A DNA stretch of 64,000 nt. Origin: Anderseniella sp963698275 (GTDB lineage: Bacteria > Pseudomonadota > Alphaproteobacteria > Rhizobiales > Aestuariivirgaceae). The notes beneath the pieces were generated by a model, which ran no database searches, had not been told where the DNA came from, and saw nothing but the letters and a program-made list of their open reading frames with translations. The DNA is taken from NCBI GenBank assembly GCA_963698275.1, contig CAVOQE010000002.1:267766-331765 (forward strand). Direction: 5' to 3'. Of the stretch, positions 29,985 through 39,151 are shown piece by piece. Every line of letters begins with the position of its first letter. The stretch's first letter is position 1. Made by a program: the position numbers and the translations under genes.

Positions 29985-31019
29985 ATGACGACTTCAAATG
30001 AGATTGTATTTTCCCGGGAAGGCAGGGTCGGAATTGTAACGCTCAACCGCGAGCGGGCACTGAACGCTTTGACTGTGGGCATGGTCCGTGCGCTGGCTGC
30101 TCAACTGCGCGCCTGGGAAACCGATCGTGGCGTGAAACGCATTGTCATTGAAGGCGCCGGTGACAAGGCGTTTTGTGCAGGCGGTGACATTCGCCAGCTA
30201 TATGACTGGGGCCTGGCGATGGATCCGCAGTTTCTCGATTTCTACCGCGAGGAATACCTGCTCAACACTTATATCAAGCATTATCCCAAACCATATATTG
30301 CCTTGCTGGATGGTATTGTCATGGGCGGTGGTGTGGGCGTATCGGTGCATGGCTCGCATCGTATTGTCACCGAAGCCACTGTTTTTGCCATGCCTGAAAC
30401 CGGGATTGGCCTGTTTCCAGACGTTGGAGGAACTTACTTCCTGCCGCGCTGCCCCGGTGAAACCGGCATGTACATGGGCCTGACCGGCGCCCGGCTGAAA
30501 GCCGGCGATGCCTTGTATGCAGGCGTCGGTACGCACTTCGTTCCAAAACAACATCTGCCGGATCTGAAACGTGCTCTCAGGGCTTTCGCCGATGTGGATG
30601 AAGCCATTCAGCAATATGCCGTCCCGATTGATCCCGAAACATTCGGCCGCCATCGCGGCGCGATTGACCGTCACTTCCTGCAAAACTCTGCAGATCATGT
30701 ATTGGACAGCCTCAGGTCGGATCCGTCGGACTGGGCACAGAAACAGGCAGACATCATGGCGCTGAAGTCGCCCACGAGCCTGAAAATATGCCACCGGCAA
30801 CTGCGTGACGGGCTGACCCTGGACTTCAACGCCTGCATGCGGCTGGAATACCGCATCGTCAATCGGATTTTCACCGGACATGATTTTTTTGAAGGAACCC
30901 GTGCTGTCGTTATCGACAAGGACATGGCGCCGAACTGGCAGCCGGCAACTCTGGGCGCCGTCAGGAATGAAGAGATCAATGCCTATTTCGATCCGCTGCC
31001 GGAAGAGCTGCCGGTCTGA
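29985..31019 (+). CDS. 3-hydroxyisobutyryl-CoA hydrolase (enoyl-CoA hydratase/isomerase family)
   Basis: This 344-residue crotonase-fold protein is longer than simple enoyl-CoA hydratases and has the hydrolase hallmarks: AFCAGGDIRQLYDWG, DGIVMGGGVGVSVHG and MPETGIGLFPDVGGTYFLPR, where the Glu and Asp are catalytic. In valine catabolism it releases 3-hydroxyisobutyrate from its CoA ester. It lies 28 bases downstream of the acyl-CoA dehydrogenase on the same strand, which supports the assignment. Confidence 0.9.
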   Translation: MTTSNEIVFSREGRVGIVTLNRERALNALTVGMVRALAAQLRAWETDRGVKRIVIEGAGDKAFCAGGDIRQLYDWGLAMDPQFLDFYREEYLLNTYIKHYPKPYIALLDGIVMGGGVGVSVHGSHRIVTEATVFAMPETGIGLFPDVGGTYFLPRCPGETGMYMGLTGARLKAGDALYAGVGTHFVPKQHLPDLKRALRAFADVDEAIQQYAVPIDPETFGRHRGAIDRHFLQNSADHVLDSLRSDPSDWAQKQADIMALKSPTSLKICHRQLRDGLTLDFNACMRLEYRIVNRIFTGHDFFEGTRAVVIDKDMAPNWQPATLGAVRNEEINAYFDPLPEELPV

Positions 31020-31046
31020 TCATGGTGCACCGTGGTGCCGCCGCAG

Positions 31047-31844
31047 TCAGGCGGGCGGGGAAAACCGCAAGGACAGGCACGACATCCCGCCATCAAGCTT
31101 TGCCGCTTCGGTATTGCCGACTTCACGCACATCATATCCTGCCGCGGAAAGTCTTTCAGCGGTTTGCGGAAATCCGGCAGGCATAAGGACAAGCTCGTTG
31201 AACCGGATGGCGTTTGCGGCCGCGTCTTCACCATCCGCCGTATTGATTACCCTGTACCCGTCAAAACAGCCTGTGTCCGACAGGCGGGCGGTGGCCAGCA
31301 CAGTTTCTTCATCCATCACGGAACAGTCAGTCTTGAAGTGCAGTACGCCTGCAGGGGTCTCGACTTGCCGAACCTGGTAATCCCGGCGCGAAGTAATCCG
31401 CGCCAGTTCGGCAATCCCCGCCGCATCAGTGCGGGCAGATCGTCCGACAAGTATTTCCTTCTCGGTTACCAGTATGTCACCGCCGTCGATAAACCCGGGC
31501 CCGTCAATCGCGATCACCTCGCCGTAAAACTCTGCCAGGACCGGAGCCATGACCGCCGCCTCGCCAACACGCGATGGCGCGCCTGGCCGCATGGCAATTG
31601 CAACTTCCGGCAGGCACAGAGCGGCGTCTTCTACGAATACAGAGTCGGGATAGTCAACAAGCGGTTCAAGGACAGTGACCGCCGCGCCTGTGGCCGCCAG
31701 CAGCGACACATAGTGTGCATGGTCTTGCTGGAAACGCTGCAGATCAGGCACCCCGGTATCGACGGCGCGAAGCCCATCAACAATTCTGGCACTCGGTTTG
31801 CGCACAATTGCGTGGGTAAAAGTATAACAACGTGCAGTCATCAT
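31047..31844 (-). CDS. Dimethylarginine dimethylaminohydrolase-type amidinotransferase-fold hydrolase
   Basis: This guanidino-modifying enzyme of about 265 residues hydrolyses methylated arginine to citrulline in the DDAH branch of the family. Visible elements are the acidic EDAALCLPEVAI segment, the His region VLHFKTDCSV, and the C-terminal catalytic Cys in LDGGMSCLSLRF. The frame is open to 31949, but ATG 31844 (MMTARCYTFTHAIVRKPS) gives the family N-terminus. It is encoded opposite to, and in the middle of, the valine-catabolic genes, so it is not part of their transcript. Confidence 0.88.
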   Translation of the reverse strand: MMTARCYTFTHAIVRKPSARIVDGLRAVDTGVPDLQRFQQDHAHYVSLLAATGAAVTVLEPLVDYPDSVFVEDAALCLPEVAIAMRPGAPSRVGEAAVMAPVLAEFYGEVIAIDGPGFIDGGDILVTEKEILVGRSARTDAAGIAELARITSRRDYQVRQVETPAGVLHFKTDCSVMDEETVLATARLSDTGCFDGYRVINTADGEDAAANAIRFNELVLMPAGFPQTAERLSAAGYDVREVGNTEAAKLDGGMSCLSLRFSPPA

Positions 31845-32029
31845 GGATCCAAAAAAAATCCGGTTGGACGTCCTCTTACCAGCCTGCTTCTCAGTTGTAC
31901 AAGGCCGTTGCATTGGAAGATGCAACGACTTTTCCGATGCCTCTTGCATGTCACTGCCTGTCCTTGCGATGTTACCGCAACAGCTAGGGTTCTGACCCTA
32001 AACACATGATCACAGAGAGGCAGCGTTTC

Positions 32030-32920
32030 ATGGCGAGTATCGGTTTCATTGGTCTGGGTAACATGGGTGGCCCGATGGCAGACAATATGGTCAAGGCAGG
32101 CCATGAGGTTCGCGGGTTTGATCTTTCCGCCGACAGCGTGGCGCGCTTTGTAGCGGCCGGTGGCGTCGCTGCCGACAGCGCTGACGCGGCTGTTGCCGGG
32201 GCGGCTGTCGTTGTGACCATGTTGCCGGCCGGCAAACATGTGAGGGACGTCTACACGGGCGATGGTGGTCTGATTTCCGTGTGCGAACCTGGCACGTTGA
32301 TGATCGACAGCTCCACAATCGACGTCGAGACAGCACGAGAGGTAATCGCATTGGCGGATGCGGCCGGTCACCAGATGCTTGATGCACCGGTGTCCGGCGG
32401 CACCACCGGCGCTGCGGCCGGTACGCTTACCTTCATGTGCGGCGGCAGTGATGCCGCTTTTGCACGTGCCAGACCGTTTCTGGATATCATGGGCAAGAAC
32501 ATCGTCCACGCCGGCGGGCCCGGAAACGGCCAGGCGGCGAAGGTCTGCAACAACATGCTGCTTGCTGTTTCAATGATTGGCACATGCGAGGCATTCCTGA
32601 TGGCAGAGCGTCTCGGGCTGGACGCGCAGCGCTTTTTTGATATTTCGTCAACGGCGTCGGGACAGAGCTGGTCGATGACCACCTATTGTCCCGTACCCGG
32701 CCCGGTGCCGACGTCACCGGCCAACAACGACTATCAACCCGGTTTTGCCACCGCCATGATGTTCAAGGATCTCGATCTGGCAAAAGGCGCGGCGGAAAGC
32801 TCGAAAACCTTCACGCCAATGGGCGCGCGTGCACTTGACCTTTACAAAGAGTTTATGGATGCAGGAGGTGCAGATACCGATTTTTCGGGCATAATCAGGT
32901 ATCTGGCAGGCAGAAAATAG
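32030..32920 (+). CDS. mmsB: 3-hydroxyisobutyrate dehydrogenase
   Basis: This NAD-dependent enzyme of valine catabolism converts 3-hydroxyisobutyrate to methylmalonate semialdehyde. At 296 residues it has the usual MmsB length. The motifs are IGFIGLGNMGGPMADNM (Rossmann), DAPVSGGTTGAAAGTL (substrate) and GPGNGQAAKVCNNM (catalytic Lys). ATG 32030 follows an AGAGAGG element and fits the family better than ATG 32006. It completes the set with the dehydrogenase at 28817 and the hydrolase at 29985, although the DDAH gene lies between on the other strand. Confidence 0.92.
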   Translation: MASIGFIGLGNMGGPMADNMVKAGHEVRGFDLSADSVARFVAAGGVAADSADAAVAGAAVVVTMLPAGKHVRDVYTGDGGLISVCEPGTLMIDSSTIDVETAREVIALADAAGHQMLDAPVSGGTTGAAAGTLTFMCGGSDAAFARARPFLDIMGKNIVHAGGPGNGQAAKVCNNMLLAVSMIGTCEAFLMAERLGLDAQRFFDISSTASGQSWSMTTYCPVPGPVPTSPANNDYQPGFATAMMFKDLDLAKGAAESSKTFTPMGARALDLYKEFMDAGGADTDFSGIIRYLAGRK

Positions 32921-33113
32921 CCAAAAATCAAGCCTGCAAGGTTTTACTAACCGTGACGCCATGTCTGTCAAATTTGAAGCAAATTATCCTCTGATTTACC
33001 TATATCATTGAGCTGATCTTAAAAAACCGGCCCTAGAGTCATCGTCAAGGCAGGGACAAAACCTGCCACTTAAAAATAGACGAACTTAAAACATAAACGG
33101 GCAGGTATTGAAC

Positions 33114-33626
33114 ATGAACAAGATGACCGCAATGGCGGTCCGCGATGACGTGGACCAGGACAAATCTGAAATCAAGAATCGCTATCTTGAATCACTGACA
33201 CTTATCGAGCGGCTTCACCGTCGTTTGCTGGATGTGATCAAGGACGAGTTTGAACGCAACGGCGAGCAGGAAGTCAATTCCGTACAGGCGCTTTTGCTGT
33301 TCAACATCGGCGACAGTGAACTCACCGCAGGCGAATTGAAAACCCGCGGCTACTACCAGGGTTCAAACGTATCCTACAATCTGAAGAAGCTGGTTGATCA
33401 GGGGTATGTCAGCCATGAACGTTCAAGTGCAGACAAGCGTTCAGTGCGTATATCGCTGACCGAACGTGGTCAGGTGATTCGCGAACAGATTGACGCTCTT
33501 TATAACCGTCAGTTGCTGTCCTTGCGCGAAGTCGCCGACATTGATGTCGATGAATTTGATCGCCTGAACAAGGCCCTGAGCCGTCTCGAGCGGTTCTGGA
33601 CAGACCAGATTCTGTATCGTCTGTAA
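33114..33626 (+). CDS. ldtR: MarR-family regulator, LdtR type
   Basis: This dimeric winged-helix regulator of about 170 residues matches what I know of LdtR of Rhizobiales and Liberibacter, which activates an L,D-transpeptidase gene and affects osmotic tolerance. The winged-helix core runs from SVQALLLFNIG through ELKTRGYYQGSNVSYNLKKL to SADKRSVRISLTERG. ATG 33114 is 8 bases after an AGG element; a TTG at 33108 is in frame. The L,D-transpeptidase gene follows after a terminator, which fits a regulator-target pair. Confidence 0.88.
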   Translation: MNKMTAMAVRDDVDQDKSEIKNRYLESLTLIERLHRRLLDVIKDEFERNGEQEVNSVQALLLFNIGDSELTAGELKTRGYYQGSNVSYNLKKLVDQGYVSHERSSADKRSVRISLTERGQVIREQIDALYNRQLLSLREVADIDVDEFDRLNKALSRLERFWTDQILYRL

Positions 33627-33732
33627 CGCTATTGGCAGTTGAGCACTGAGGCGAACTGGACGAAGAAGCATACTGTTTGCGCCTGAAACCCATTCTCAGC
33701 AGTGATTTCCCGCTGTCTCTCGAAAAATTGAA

Positions 33733-33766
33733 CTCGCGAAAGGCCTTTGCTTTTCGCGGGTTTTTT
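33733..33766 (+). terminator. Rho-independent terminator of ldtR
   Basis: A 9-base-pair stem (33733-33741 with 33752-33760, one G-T pair), a 10-base loop and a run of six T form a standard terminator 107 bases after the ldtR stop. The next gene therefore probably has its own promoter. Confidence 0.8.
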
Positions 33767-33853
33767 CGTTGAACAGACTTCGAGCCGGGTTTTATCGCCC
33801 CATTGAGGCCGGATTTAACAGACATTCACTATCCTAAAATTCGCGAATGATGT

Positions 33854-35287
33854 ATGCACAAGGCACAATGTTCGCAGATCAGGAAATGTAAGATGTTGGC
33901 TGGGGTTGCAAGAATTTCACTGGTGGCTTTGTTGGCAAGCATGTCTTCGTATGTCGCGTTGCCGGTTGGAGATGCTGGCGCTGAATCAATTGAGCGCCAG
34001 TACTATCCGCGTACGCGGTCCAAACAGCCTGCGAACAGCGCTGTTGATGCCAGTGACGACCGGGCTGCGACCACAGTCAATTCCGTGACTAACTGGCTGA
34101 GGCCTTCGCCACCGAGTGTCGAAGGTCACGACGCGTTATCCTCGCGCACCCAGATTTACAGCGGCAATCGTTCAGTTGCTCCAATGCTCAATACACGCAG
34201 CGCACCGGCGCTCGAGTCTGCGATTCAGTTCTACGAGACTATAGCTCGCGGCGGTGGGTGGGGCCGGATTTCTGCTTCCAAATCACTTCGCCAGGGTGGA
34301 AAAGGTCGTGCTGTTACCGCAGTGCGGCGGCGGCTGGTGATAGAAGGTTATCTGCCGCGCAGTGCAGCAGAAGGCCAAGAGTATGACAGCGTAGTGGCGC
34401 AGGCGGTGGCCGGATTCCAGCAAAATCACGGGCTGCCGGTTACCGGCCGTGTCGATAAGGCGACCGCTGCCTCCATGTCAGTGCCGGCAAGTGCCAGGCT
34501 GGAAACCATGCGGGCCAATCTGATCCGCCTGCCTGAATACACCAGGGATCTGAACAGCAAGTATGTACTGGTCAACATTCCAGCAGCCAAACTCGAGGCG
34601 GTCGAGAGCAACCGCGTGGTTTCAAGTCATACCGTTATTGTCGGCAAGCCCGAGCGCCCGTCGCCAATCGTGACCAGTGAGATCAGCGAAATAAACTTCA
34701 ATCCCTACTGGCATTCGCCCAAATCCATCGTCATCAAGGACATCGTGCCAAAGGTGCGCAAGTCCCAGTCGATCCTGAAGAAAATGCAGATCAAGATATT
34801 TGACGGCTATCGGGGTCCGGAAGTGGATCCGCGTTCAATAGACTGGAACGCGCCGGCCGAAGAGATTGCCGACAAGTATCATTTCCGCCAGGAACCGGGT
34901 GGGGAAAATGCCATGGCGTCGGTCAAGATCAATTTCCGCAACAAGTTTTCGGTGTACATGCATGACACGCCGACCAAGACCCTGTTCCAGGAGAACCAGC
35001 GCTATTTCAGTTCAGGGTGCGTGCGCGTGGAAGACGTTCACCAGTTGACATCCTGGGTGCTGGGCAATCAGGACGGCTGGAATCTGCGCCAGATAAAATC
35101 TGTTGCACGCTCGGAAGATCGTATTGATGTTGCCCTGAAAGGCAAGGTTTCTGTTCACTGGGTTTACCTGACTGCATGGGCAGGCCCTGACGGCATGGTG
35201 CGTTTTCGCGACGACATTTATGATCTTGACGGCACCGGGTTCATCACCGGCCAGCCCATTGGCTCACCTGAAGGCCGCGCCGGGTAG
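33854..35287 (+). CDS. ldtP: L,D-transpeptidase with peptidoglycan-binding domain
   Basis: This periplasmic YkuD-family enzyme forms 3-3 peptidoglycan crosslinks or attaches envelope proteins. An N-terminal signal sequence (VARISLVALLASMSSYVALP) is followed by a PG_binding_1 domain (about 155-210, VAGFQQNHGLPVTGRVDKAT) and the YkuD domain. The catalytic Cys is in FSSGCVRVEDV, with the preceding His in YMHDTPTKTLF. Predicted length is up to 477 residues; ATG 33893 may be the true start because the signal peptide begins there. It is the likely target of the adjacent ldtR. Confidence 0.9.
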   Translation: MHKAQCSQIRKCKMLAGVARISLVALLASMSSYVALPVGDAGAESIERQYYPRTRSKQPANSAVDASDDRAATTVNSVTNWLRPSPPSVEGHDALSSRTQIYSGNRSVAPMLNTRSAPALESAIQFYETIARGGGWGRISASKSLRQGGKGRAVTAVRRRLVIEGYLPRSAAEGQEYDSVVAQAVAGFQQNHGLPVTGRVDKATAASMSVPASARLETMRANLIRLPEYTRDLNSKYVLVNIPAAKLEAVESNRVVSSHTVIVGKPERPSPIVTSEISEINFNPYWHSPKSIVIKDIVPKVRKSQSILKKMQIKIFDGYRGPEVDPRSIDWNAPAEEIADKYHFRQEPGGENAMASVKINFRNKFSVYMHDTPTKTLFQENQRYFSSGCVRVEDVHQLTSWVLGNQDGWNLRQIKSVARSEDRIDVALKGKVSVHWVYLTAWAGPDGMVRFRDDIYDLDGTGFITGQPIGSPEGRAG

Positions 35288-35390
35288 TTGCACCCATTCC
35301 CCCGGCACATATGGCATTTCCACCGCATGTCTCGCAAAAGTGTGTGCGGTTCTGCGGATAGAGAGATGCGGCACTAAAGGATCAGGGCGC

Positions 35391-35411
35391 GGTTTTGATT
35401 TGATCAAAACC
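35391..35411. promoter_or_regulatory. Perfect inverted repeat upstream of glyA
   Basis: GGTTTTGAT, a 3-base spacer and ATCAAAACC form a perfect 9-base inverted repeat 126 bases before the glyA start and 103 bases after the ldtP stop. No T tract follows on +, so an operator is at least as likely as a terminator. The binding protein is unknown. Confidence 0.4.
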
Positions 35412-35536
35412 TGAATCGCCAGGACTCAGCGACCCATTGCCGCTTGCGGAAAAACACGCATTGCCTAAACCGGCACTTTTCTGTCATACCAGCCGTCTTT
35501 TGTTGCCCGAAAATAGTGCAGAGGGAAGCTTTGATC

Positions 35537-36844
35537 ATGACCGCCCAACCAAAATCTTCTGAGTCCGGTATTTTCCCCGGCTTTTTTTCCGACACCCTGG
35601 CTGACTCCGACGCGGAACTTGCGAAAGCAATTTCTCAGGAGTTTGATCGACAGCAGCACGAAATAGAGCTGATTGCCTCTGAAAACATCGTGTCTCGTGC
35701 GGTCATGGAAGCGCAAGGCTCTGTGCTGACCAACAAGTATGCCGAGGGCTATCCCGGCAGGCGGTATTATGGCGGATGCGAATATGTCGACATTGCCGAA
35801 GAACTGGCAATCAAGCGGGCTTGTCAGCTGTTCGACTGTGAGTATGTCAATGTCCAGCCGCATTCGGGTGCAAATGCCAATCAGGCGGTATTCTTCGCAC
35901 TGCTGCAGCCAGGCGACACCTATCTCGGACTTGATCTTGCTTGCGGTGGCCATCTGACCCACGGTTCCCCGGTCAACCAGTCCGGCAAGTGGTTTAACCC
36001 GGTTCCCTACAAGGTAGATCCGGTGACACACCTGATCGACTATGATGAGGTTGAAAAACTTGCTCTCGAGCACAAACCCAAACTGATAATTGCCGGTGGT
36101 TCGGCCTATCCGAGGGTTATCGACTTCAAGCGGTTTCGTGAAATCGCGGACAAGGTCGGCGCCTGGTTCATGGTTGATATGGCGCACTTTGCCGGTCTGG
36201 TTGCAGGCGGCGCGCACCCCAATCCGCTGGAGCATGCCCACGTGGCCACCACCACAACCCACAAGACGCTGCGCGGTCCGCGCGGCGGCATGATCTTGTC
36301 CAATGACCCGGCTCTGGGAAAGAAATTCAACTCATCTGTTTTCCCAGGCCTGCAGGGTGGGCCGCTGATGCATGTGATCGCGGCCAAGGCGGTCGCATTC
36401 GGAGAAGCCTTGCGGCCTGACTTCAAGGAGTACTCCGCAGCCGTTGTCGCCAATGCCAATGCACTTGCCGAAGCCATGCTCGAAGGCGGTCTTGACCTGG
36501 TTTCCGGCGGTACCGACACCCATGTCATCCTGGTGGACCTGCGCCCCAAGCAGCTTACCGGAAAGGCCGCAGAAGCCGCCCTTGGCCGTGCAAATATCAC
36601 CTGCAACAAGAACGGCATTCCGTTTGATCCTGAAAAGCCGATGATCACGTCTGGCATCCGCCTGGGATCACCTGCCGGCACCACCCGTGGCTTTGGCGTT
36701 GCGGAGTTCCGCGAAGTCGGGCAGTTGATTATCGAGGTGCTGGACGGGCTTTCCGACAACGGCGAAGATGGAAATTCTGCAGTAGAATCAGCGGTTAAGG
36801 ATAAGGTGGTTGCATTGACAGGCCGTTTTCCGATCTATTCCTGA
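35537..36844 (+). CDS. glyA: Serine hydroxymethyltransferase
   Basis: This PLP enzyme interconverts serine and glycine and feeds one-carbon units into tetrahydrofolate. The PLP lysine is in TTTHKTLRGPRGGMIL. Other signatures are LIASENIVSRAVMEAQGSV and NKYAEGYPGRRYYGGCEYVD. The predicted 435 residues match the family. The frame is open to 35444, but ATG 35537, 10 bases after GAGGGA, gives the normal N-terminus. nrdR follows after 51 bases, the usual alphaproteobacterial order. Confidence 0.97.
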   Translation: MTAQPKSSESGIFPGFFSDTLADSDAELAKAISQEFDRQQHEIELIASENIVSRAVMEAQGSVLTNKYAEGYPGRRYYGGCEYVDIAEELAIKRACQLFDCEYVNVQPHSGANANQAVFFALLQPGDTYLGLDLACGGHLTHGSPVNQSGKWFNPVPYKVDPVTHLIDYDEVEKLALEHKPKLIIAGGSAYPRVIDFKRFREIADKVGAWFMVDMAHFAGLVAGGAHPNPLEHAHVATTTTHKTLRGPRGGMILSNDPALGKKFNSSVFPGLQGGPLMHVIAAKAVAFGEALRPDFKEYSAAVVANANALAEAMLEGGLDLVSGGTDTHVILVDLRPKQLTGKAAEAALGRANITCNKNGIPFDPEKPMITSGIRLGSPAGTTRGFGVAEFREVGQLIIEVLDGLSDNGEDGNSAVESAVKDKVVALTGRFPIYS

Positions 36845-36895
36845 TCGGAAGTGACTGAGTCTAACCGTCAGATCAAGAGGAGGGGCTGACTGCTC

Positions 36896-37420
36896 ATGCG
36901 GTGTCCCTACTGTAGCAGCAACGAATCGCAGGTGAAGGATTCACGGCCGTCGGAAGACGGCGCCGCCATCCGCCGCAGGCGCCATTGCCCCGATTGCGGC
37001 GGAAGGTTCACGACTTTCGAACGTGTTCAGCTACGTGAACTGATCGTGCTGAAAAAATCCGGCAAGCGGGTACCGTTCGACCGCGACAAGCTGGCGCGAT
37101 CCGTTGCAATTGCGGTTCGCAAGCGGCCTGTCGACCCGGAACGCCTGGAACGCATGATGTCGTCTATTGTCCGGCAACTTGAGAGCCTGGGTGAAACCGA
37201 GATTACCAGCGATCTGATTGGCGAGCATGTCATGGAGGGGTTGCGGGTACTTGATGATGTTGCCTATGTCCGCTTTGCGTCCGTATACCGGAATTTCCGG
37301 GAAGCGCGGGATTTCGAAGAATTGCTGGGTGAGCTTTCATCTGAAGACGAGGACCCCGGCAAGGATGACAATGACAATGGCAAGATCACAGCCGGTAACC
37401 GCGATGGCGCCTCTGATTGA
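36896..37420 (+). CDS. nrdR: Transcriptional repressor NrdR
   Basis: This zinc-ribbon and ATP-cone protein (174 residues) represses ribonucleotide reductase genes according to the ATP/dATP state. Zinc ligands Cys3, Cys6, Cys31 and Cys34 are visible (MRCPYCSS; HCPDCGG), followed by RRFTTFERV-like RFTTFERVQLREL. The ATP-cone begins at about residue 45 (VLKKSGKRVPFDRDKLARSV). The C-terminal tail is acidic. The ribD start follows 12 bases after the stop. Confidence 0.97.
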   Translation: MRCPYCSSNESQVKDSRPSEDGAAIRRRRHCPDCGGRFTTFERVQLRELIVLKKSGKRVPFDRDKLARSVAIAVRKRPVDPERLERMMSSIVRQLESLGETEITSDLIGEHVMEGLRVLDDVAYVRFASVYRNFREARDFEELLGELSSEDEDPGKDDNDNGKITAGNRDGASD

Positions 37421-37432
37421 AGCAGCCGGTTC

Positions 37433-38533
37433 ATGAACGACGAAACCTATATGCGCCGGGCTATCGCCGCGGGCAGACGTTGTCGCGGCTCCACCGCAGA
37501 AAACCCGTCGGTCGGGTGTGTGATCGTATCTGACGGTGAGATTGTCGCGGTGGCGTCAACGGCACCCGGCGGTCGGCCACATGCGGAAACCCGGGCCCTG
37601 GCAATGGCGGGCGAGGCCACGCGCGGTGCAACGGCTTATGTTTCGCTGGAGCCCTGTTGCCATCATGGCCGCACGCCACCGTGTGCTGCAGCGCTGATCG
37701 ATGCCGGTATTGCTCGGGTGGTGACAGCCCTCGACGACCCTGACCCCAGAGTGTCCGGCGGCGGCCATCAGGCGCTGCTGGATGCCGGCATTGAAGTTAC
37801 ACAAGGCATTCTGGCGGACCAGGCAAAGTGGGAATTGCGTGCCTTCCTCAAGCGCCACATGAACAAACGCGCTTATGTGACTTTGAAACTGGCCGTTTCC
37901 GCTGATGGAAAAATCGCTGCGAAACCCGGTGAACCGACCGCTATCACCGGTGAGGCTGCGCGCAACCGCGTACATCTGCTGCGCGCCGAGGTCGATGCCA
38001 TCCTGGTCGGCGTCAGCACTGTGCTGGCCGACGATCCCGACCTGACATGCCGCTTGCCGGGAATGGCGGACCGGTCGCCTGTCCGTGTTGTTTCAGACAG
38101 CAAATTGTCGATACCGCTGGCAAGCAGGCTGGTTGCATCCGCCAATGATGTGCCGGTGTGGATCATGACAACGACTGCCGCAGACCCGGCCACCAGAACT
38201 GCATTGCAAGCCGAAGGGGTTCAGGTGATCGAGTGCCTTGCGACAGACGATGGCAAAGTGAACCTTGATGACATGTTGGCAAAACTGGCCGAAAGAGGCG
38301 TTTCCCATGTGCTGGCCGAAGGCGGTGCACATATGGCGAAGGCCCTGGTGGAGGCCGATCTGGTTGATGAGGCAGTGTTGCTGCAGGCACCTGGAAACAT
38401 CGGTCCGCAAGGGCTTGCAGCGATGGCTGGGCTGCCGCTGGACACTATCAGGGCATCTGCTCGTTTCAGGCAGCGCGGAGAAACTGAAACCCTGGGCCCG
38501 GATTGGCTCGCCAAATACGTTCGCGTACGTTAA
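37433..38533 (+). CDS. ribD: Bifunctional riboflavin biosynthesis deaminase/reductase
   Basis: The N-terminal cytidine-deaminase-like domain deaminates the pyrimidinone intermediate; the C-terminal DHFR-like domain reduces the ribosyl group. Zinc-site residues His50 and Glu52 (HAE) and Cys75/Cys84 (EPCCHHGRTPPC) are present. The reductase domain starts near RAYVTLKLAVSADGKIA (about 144). The full length of 366 residues is normal. It forms an operon with ribE and ribH. Confidence 0.96.
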   Translation: MNDETYMRRAIAAGRRCRGSTAENPSVGCVIVSDGEIVAVASTAPGGRPHAETRALAMAGEATRGATAYVSLEPCCHHGRTPPCAAALIDAGIARVVTALDDPDPRVSGGGHQALLDAGIEVTQGILADQAKWELRAFLKRHMNKRAYVTLKLAVSADGKIAAKPGEPTAITGEAARNRVHLLRAEVDAILVGVSTVLADDPDLTCRLPGMADRSPVRVVSDSKLSIPLASRLVASANDVPVWIMTTTAADPATRTALQAEGVQVIECLATDDGKVNLDDMLAKLAERGVSHVLAEGGAHMAKALVEADLVDEAVLLQAPGNIGPQGLAAMAGLPLDTIRASARFRQRGETETLGPDWLAKYVRVR

Positions 38534-38542
38534 ACGATTGCC

Positions 38543-39151
38543 ATGTTCACCGGCATCATCACAGATATTGGCACGATTGAAGCGATTGAACCGCGTGGTG
38601 ACACACAGTTCACGATCTGCAGCGGCTACGAAGCGGCTGGTATAGCACTTGGTGCGTCCATCTGTTGTTCCGGTTGTTGTCTGACCGTTACATCCGTTAC
38701 GGCTGCTGCCGGTGGCCGCAGTCGTTTTACCGTGGATGTGTCGGCTGAAAGCCTGTCAAAGACCACCCTTGGCGGCTGGAGAAAGGGAACCCGGATCAAT
38801 CTGGAGCGAGCCCTCAAGGCCGGCGATGAACTGGGCGGGCACATCGTATCCGGCCATGTCGACGGGGTTGCGGAAATCATCTCGATTGAAGATGAAGGCG
38901 ACAGCCGCCGGTTCGTTTTTCGCGCACCGGAAGAACTCGCCAGGTTCATTGCATCCAAGGGGTCGGTCTGCCTTGATGGCACGTCCTTGACGGTGAACGA
39001 GGTCGACGGAGTGACCTTTGGTGTCAACCTGATACCGCATACCTTGTCGGTTACAAGCTGGGGCAATGCCCGCACGGGTGACAAGGTGAACCTGGAAATC
39101 GACATGCTGGCCCGCTACGTGGCGCGCCTCTATGAAAGCGTCAACAAATGA
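38543..39151 (+). CDS. ribE: Riboflavin synthase, alpha subunit
   Basis: This trimeric enzyme joins two 6,7-dimethyl-8-ribityllumazine molecules into riboflavin. The protein (202 residues) has two lumazine-binding repeats: MFTGIITDIGTIEAIEPRGD with SICCSGCCLTVTSV, then HIVSGHVDGVAEI with SVCLDGTSLTVNEVDG. It starts 9 bases after ribD and overlaps the ribH start by 4 bases. Gene names for this enzyme vary (ribE/ribC). Confidence 0.96.
   Translation: MFTGIITDIGTIEAIEPRGDTQFTICSGYEAAGIALGASICCSGCCLTVTSVTAAAGGRSRFTVDVSAESLSKTTLGGWRKGTRINLERALKAGDELGGHIVSGHVDGVAEIISIEDEGDSRRFVFRAPEELARFIASKGSVCLDGTSLTVNEVDGVTFGVNLIPHTLSVTSWGNARTGDKVNLEIDMLARYVARLYESVNK

Noticed and set aside
35465..36262. 265-residue minus-strand frame opposite glyA
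   Set aside because: It is a shadow of serine hydroxymethyltransferase without any family feature.
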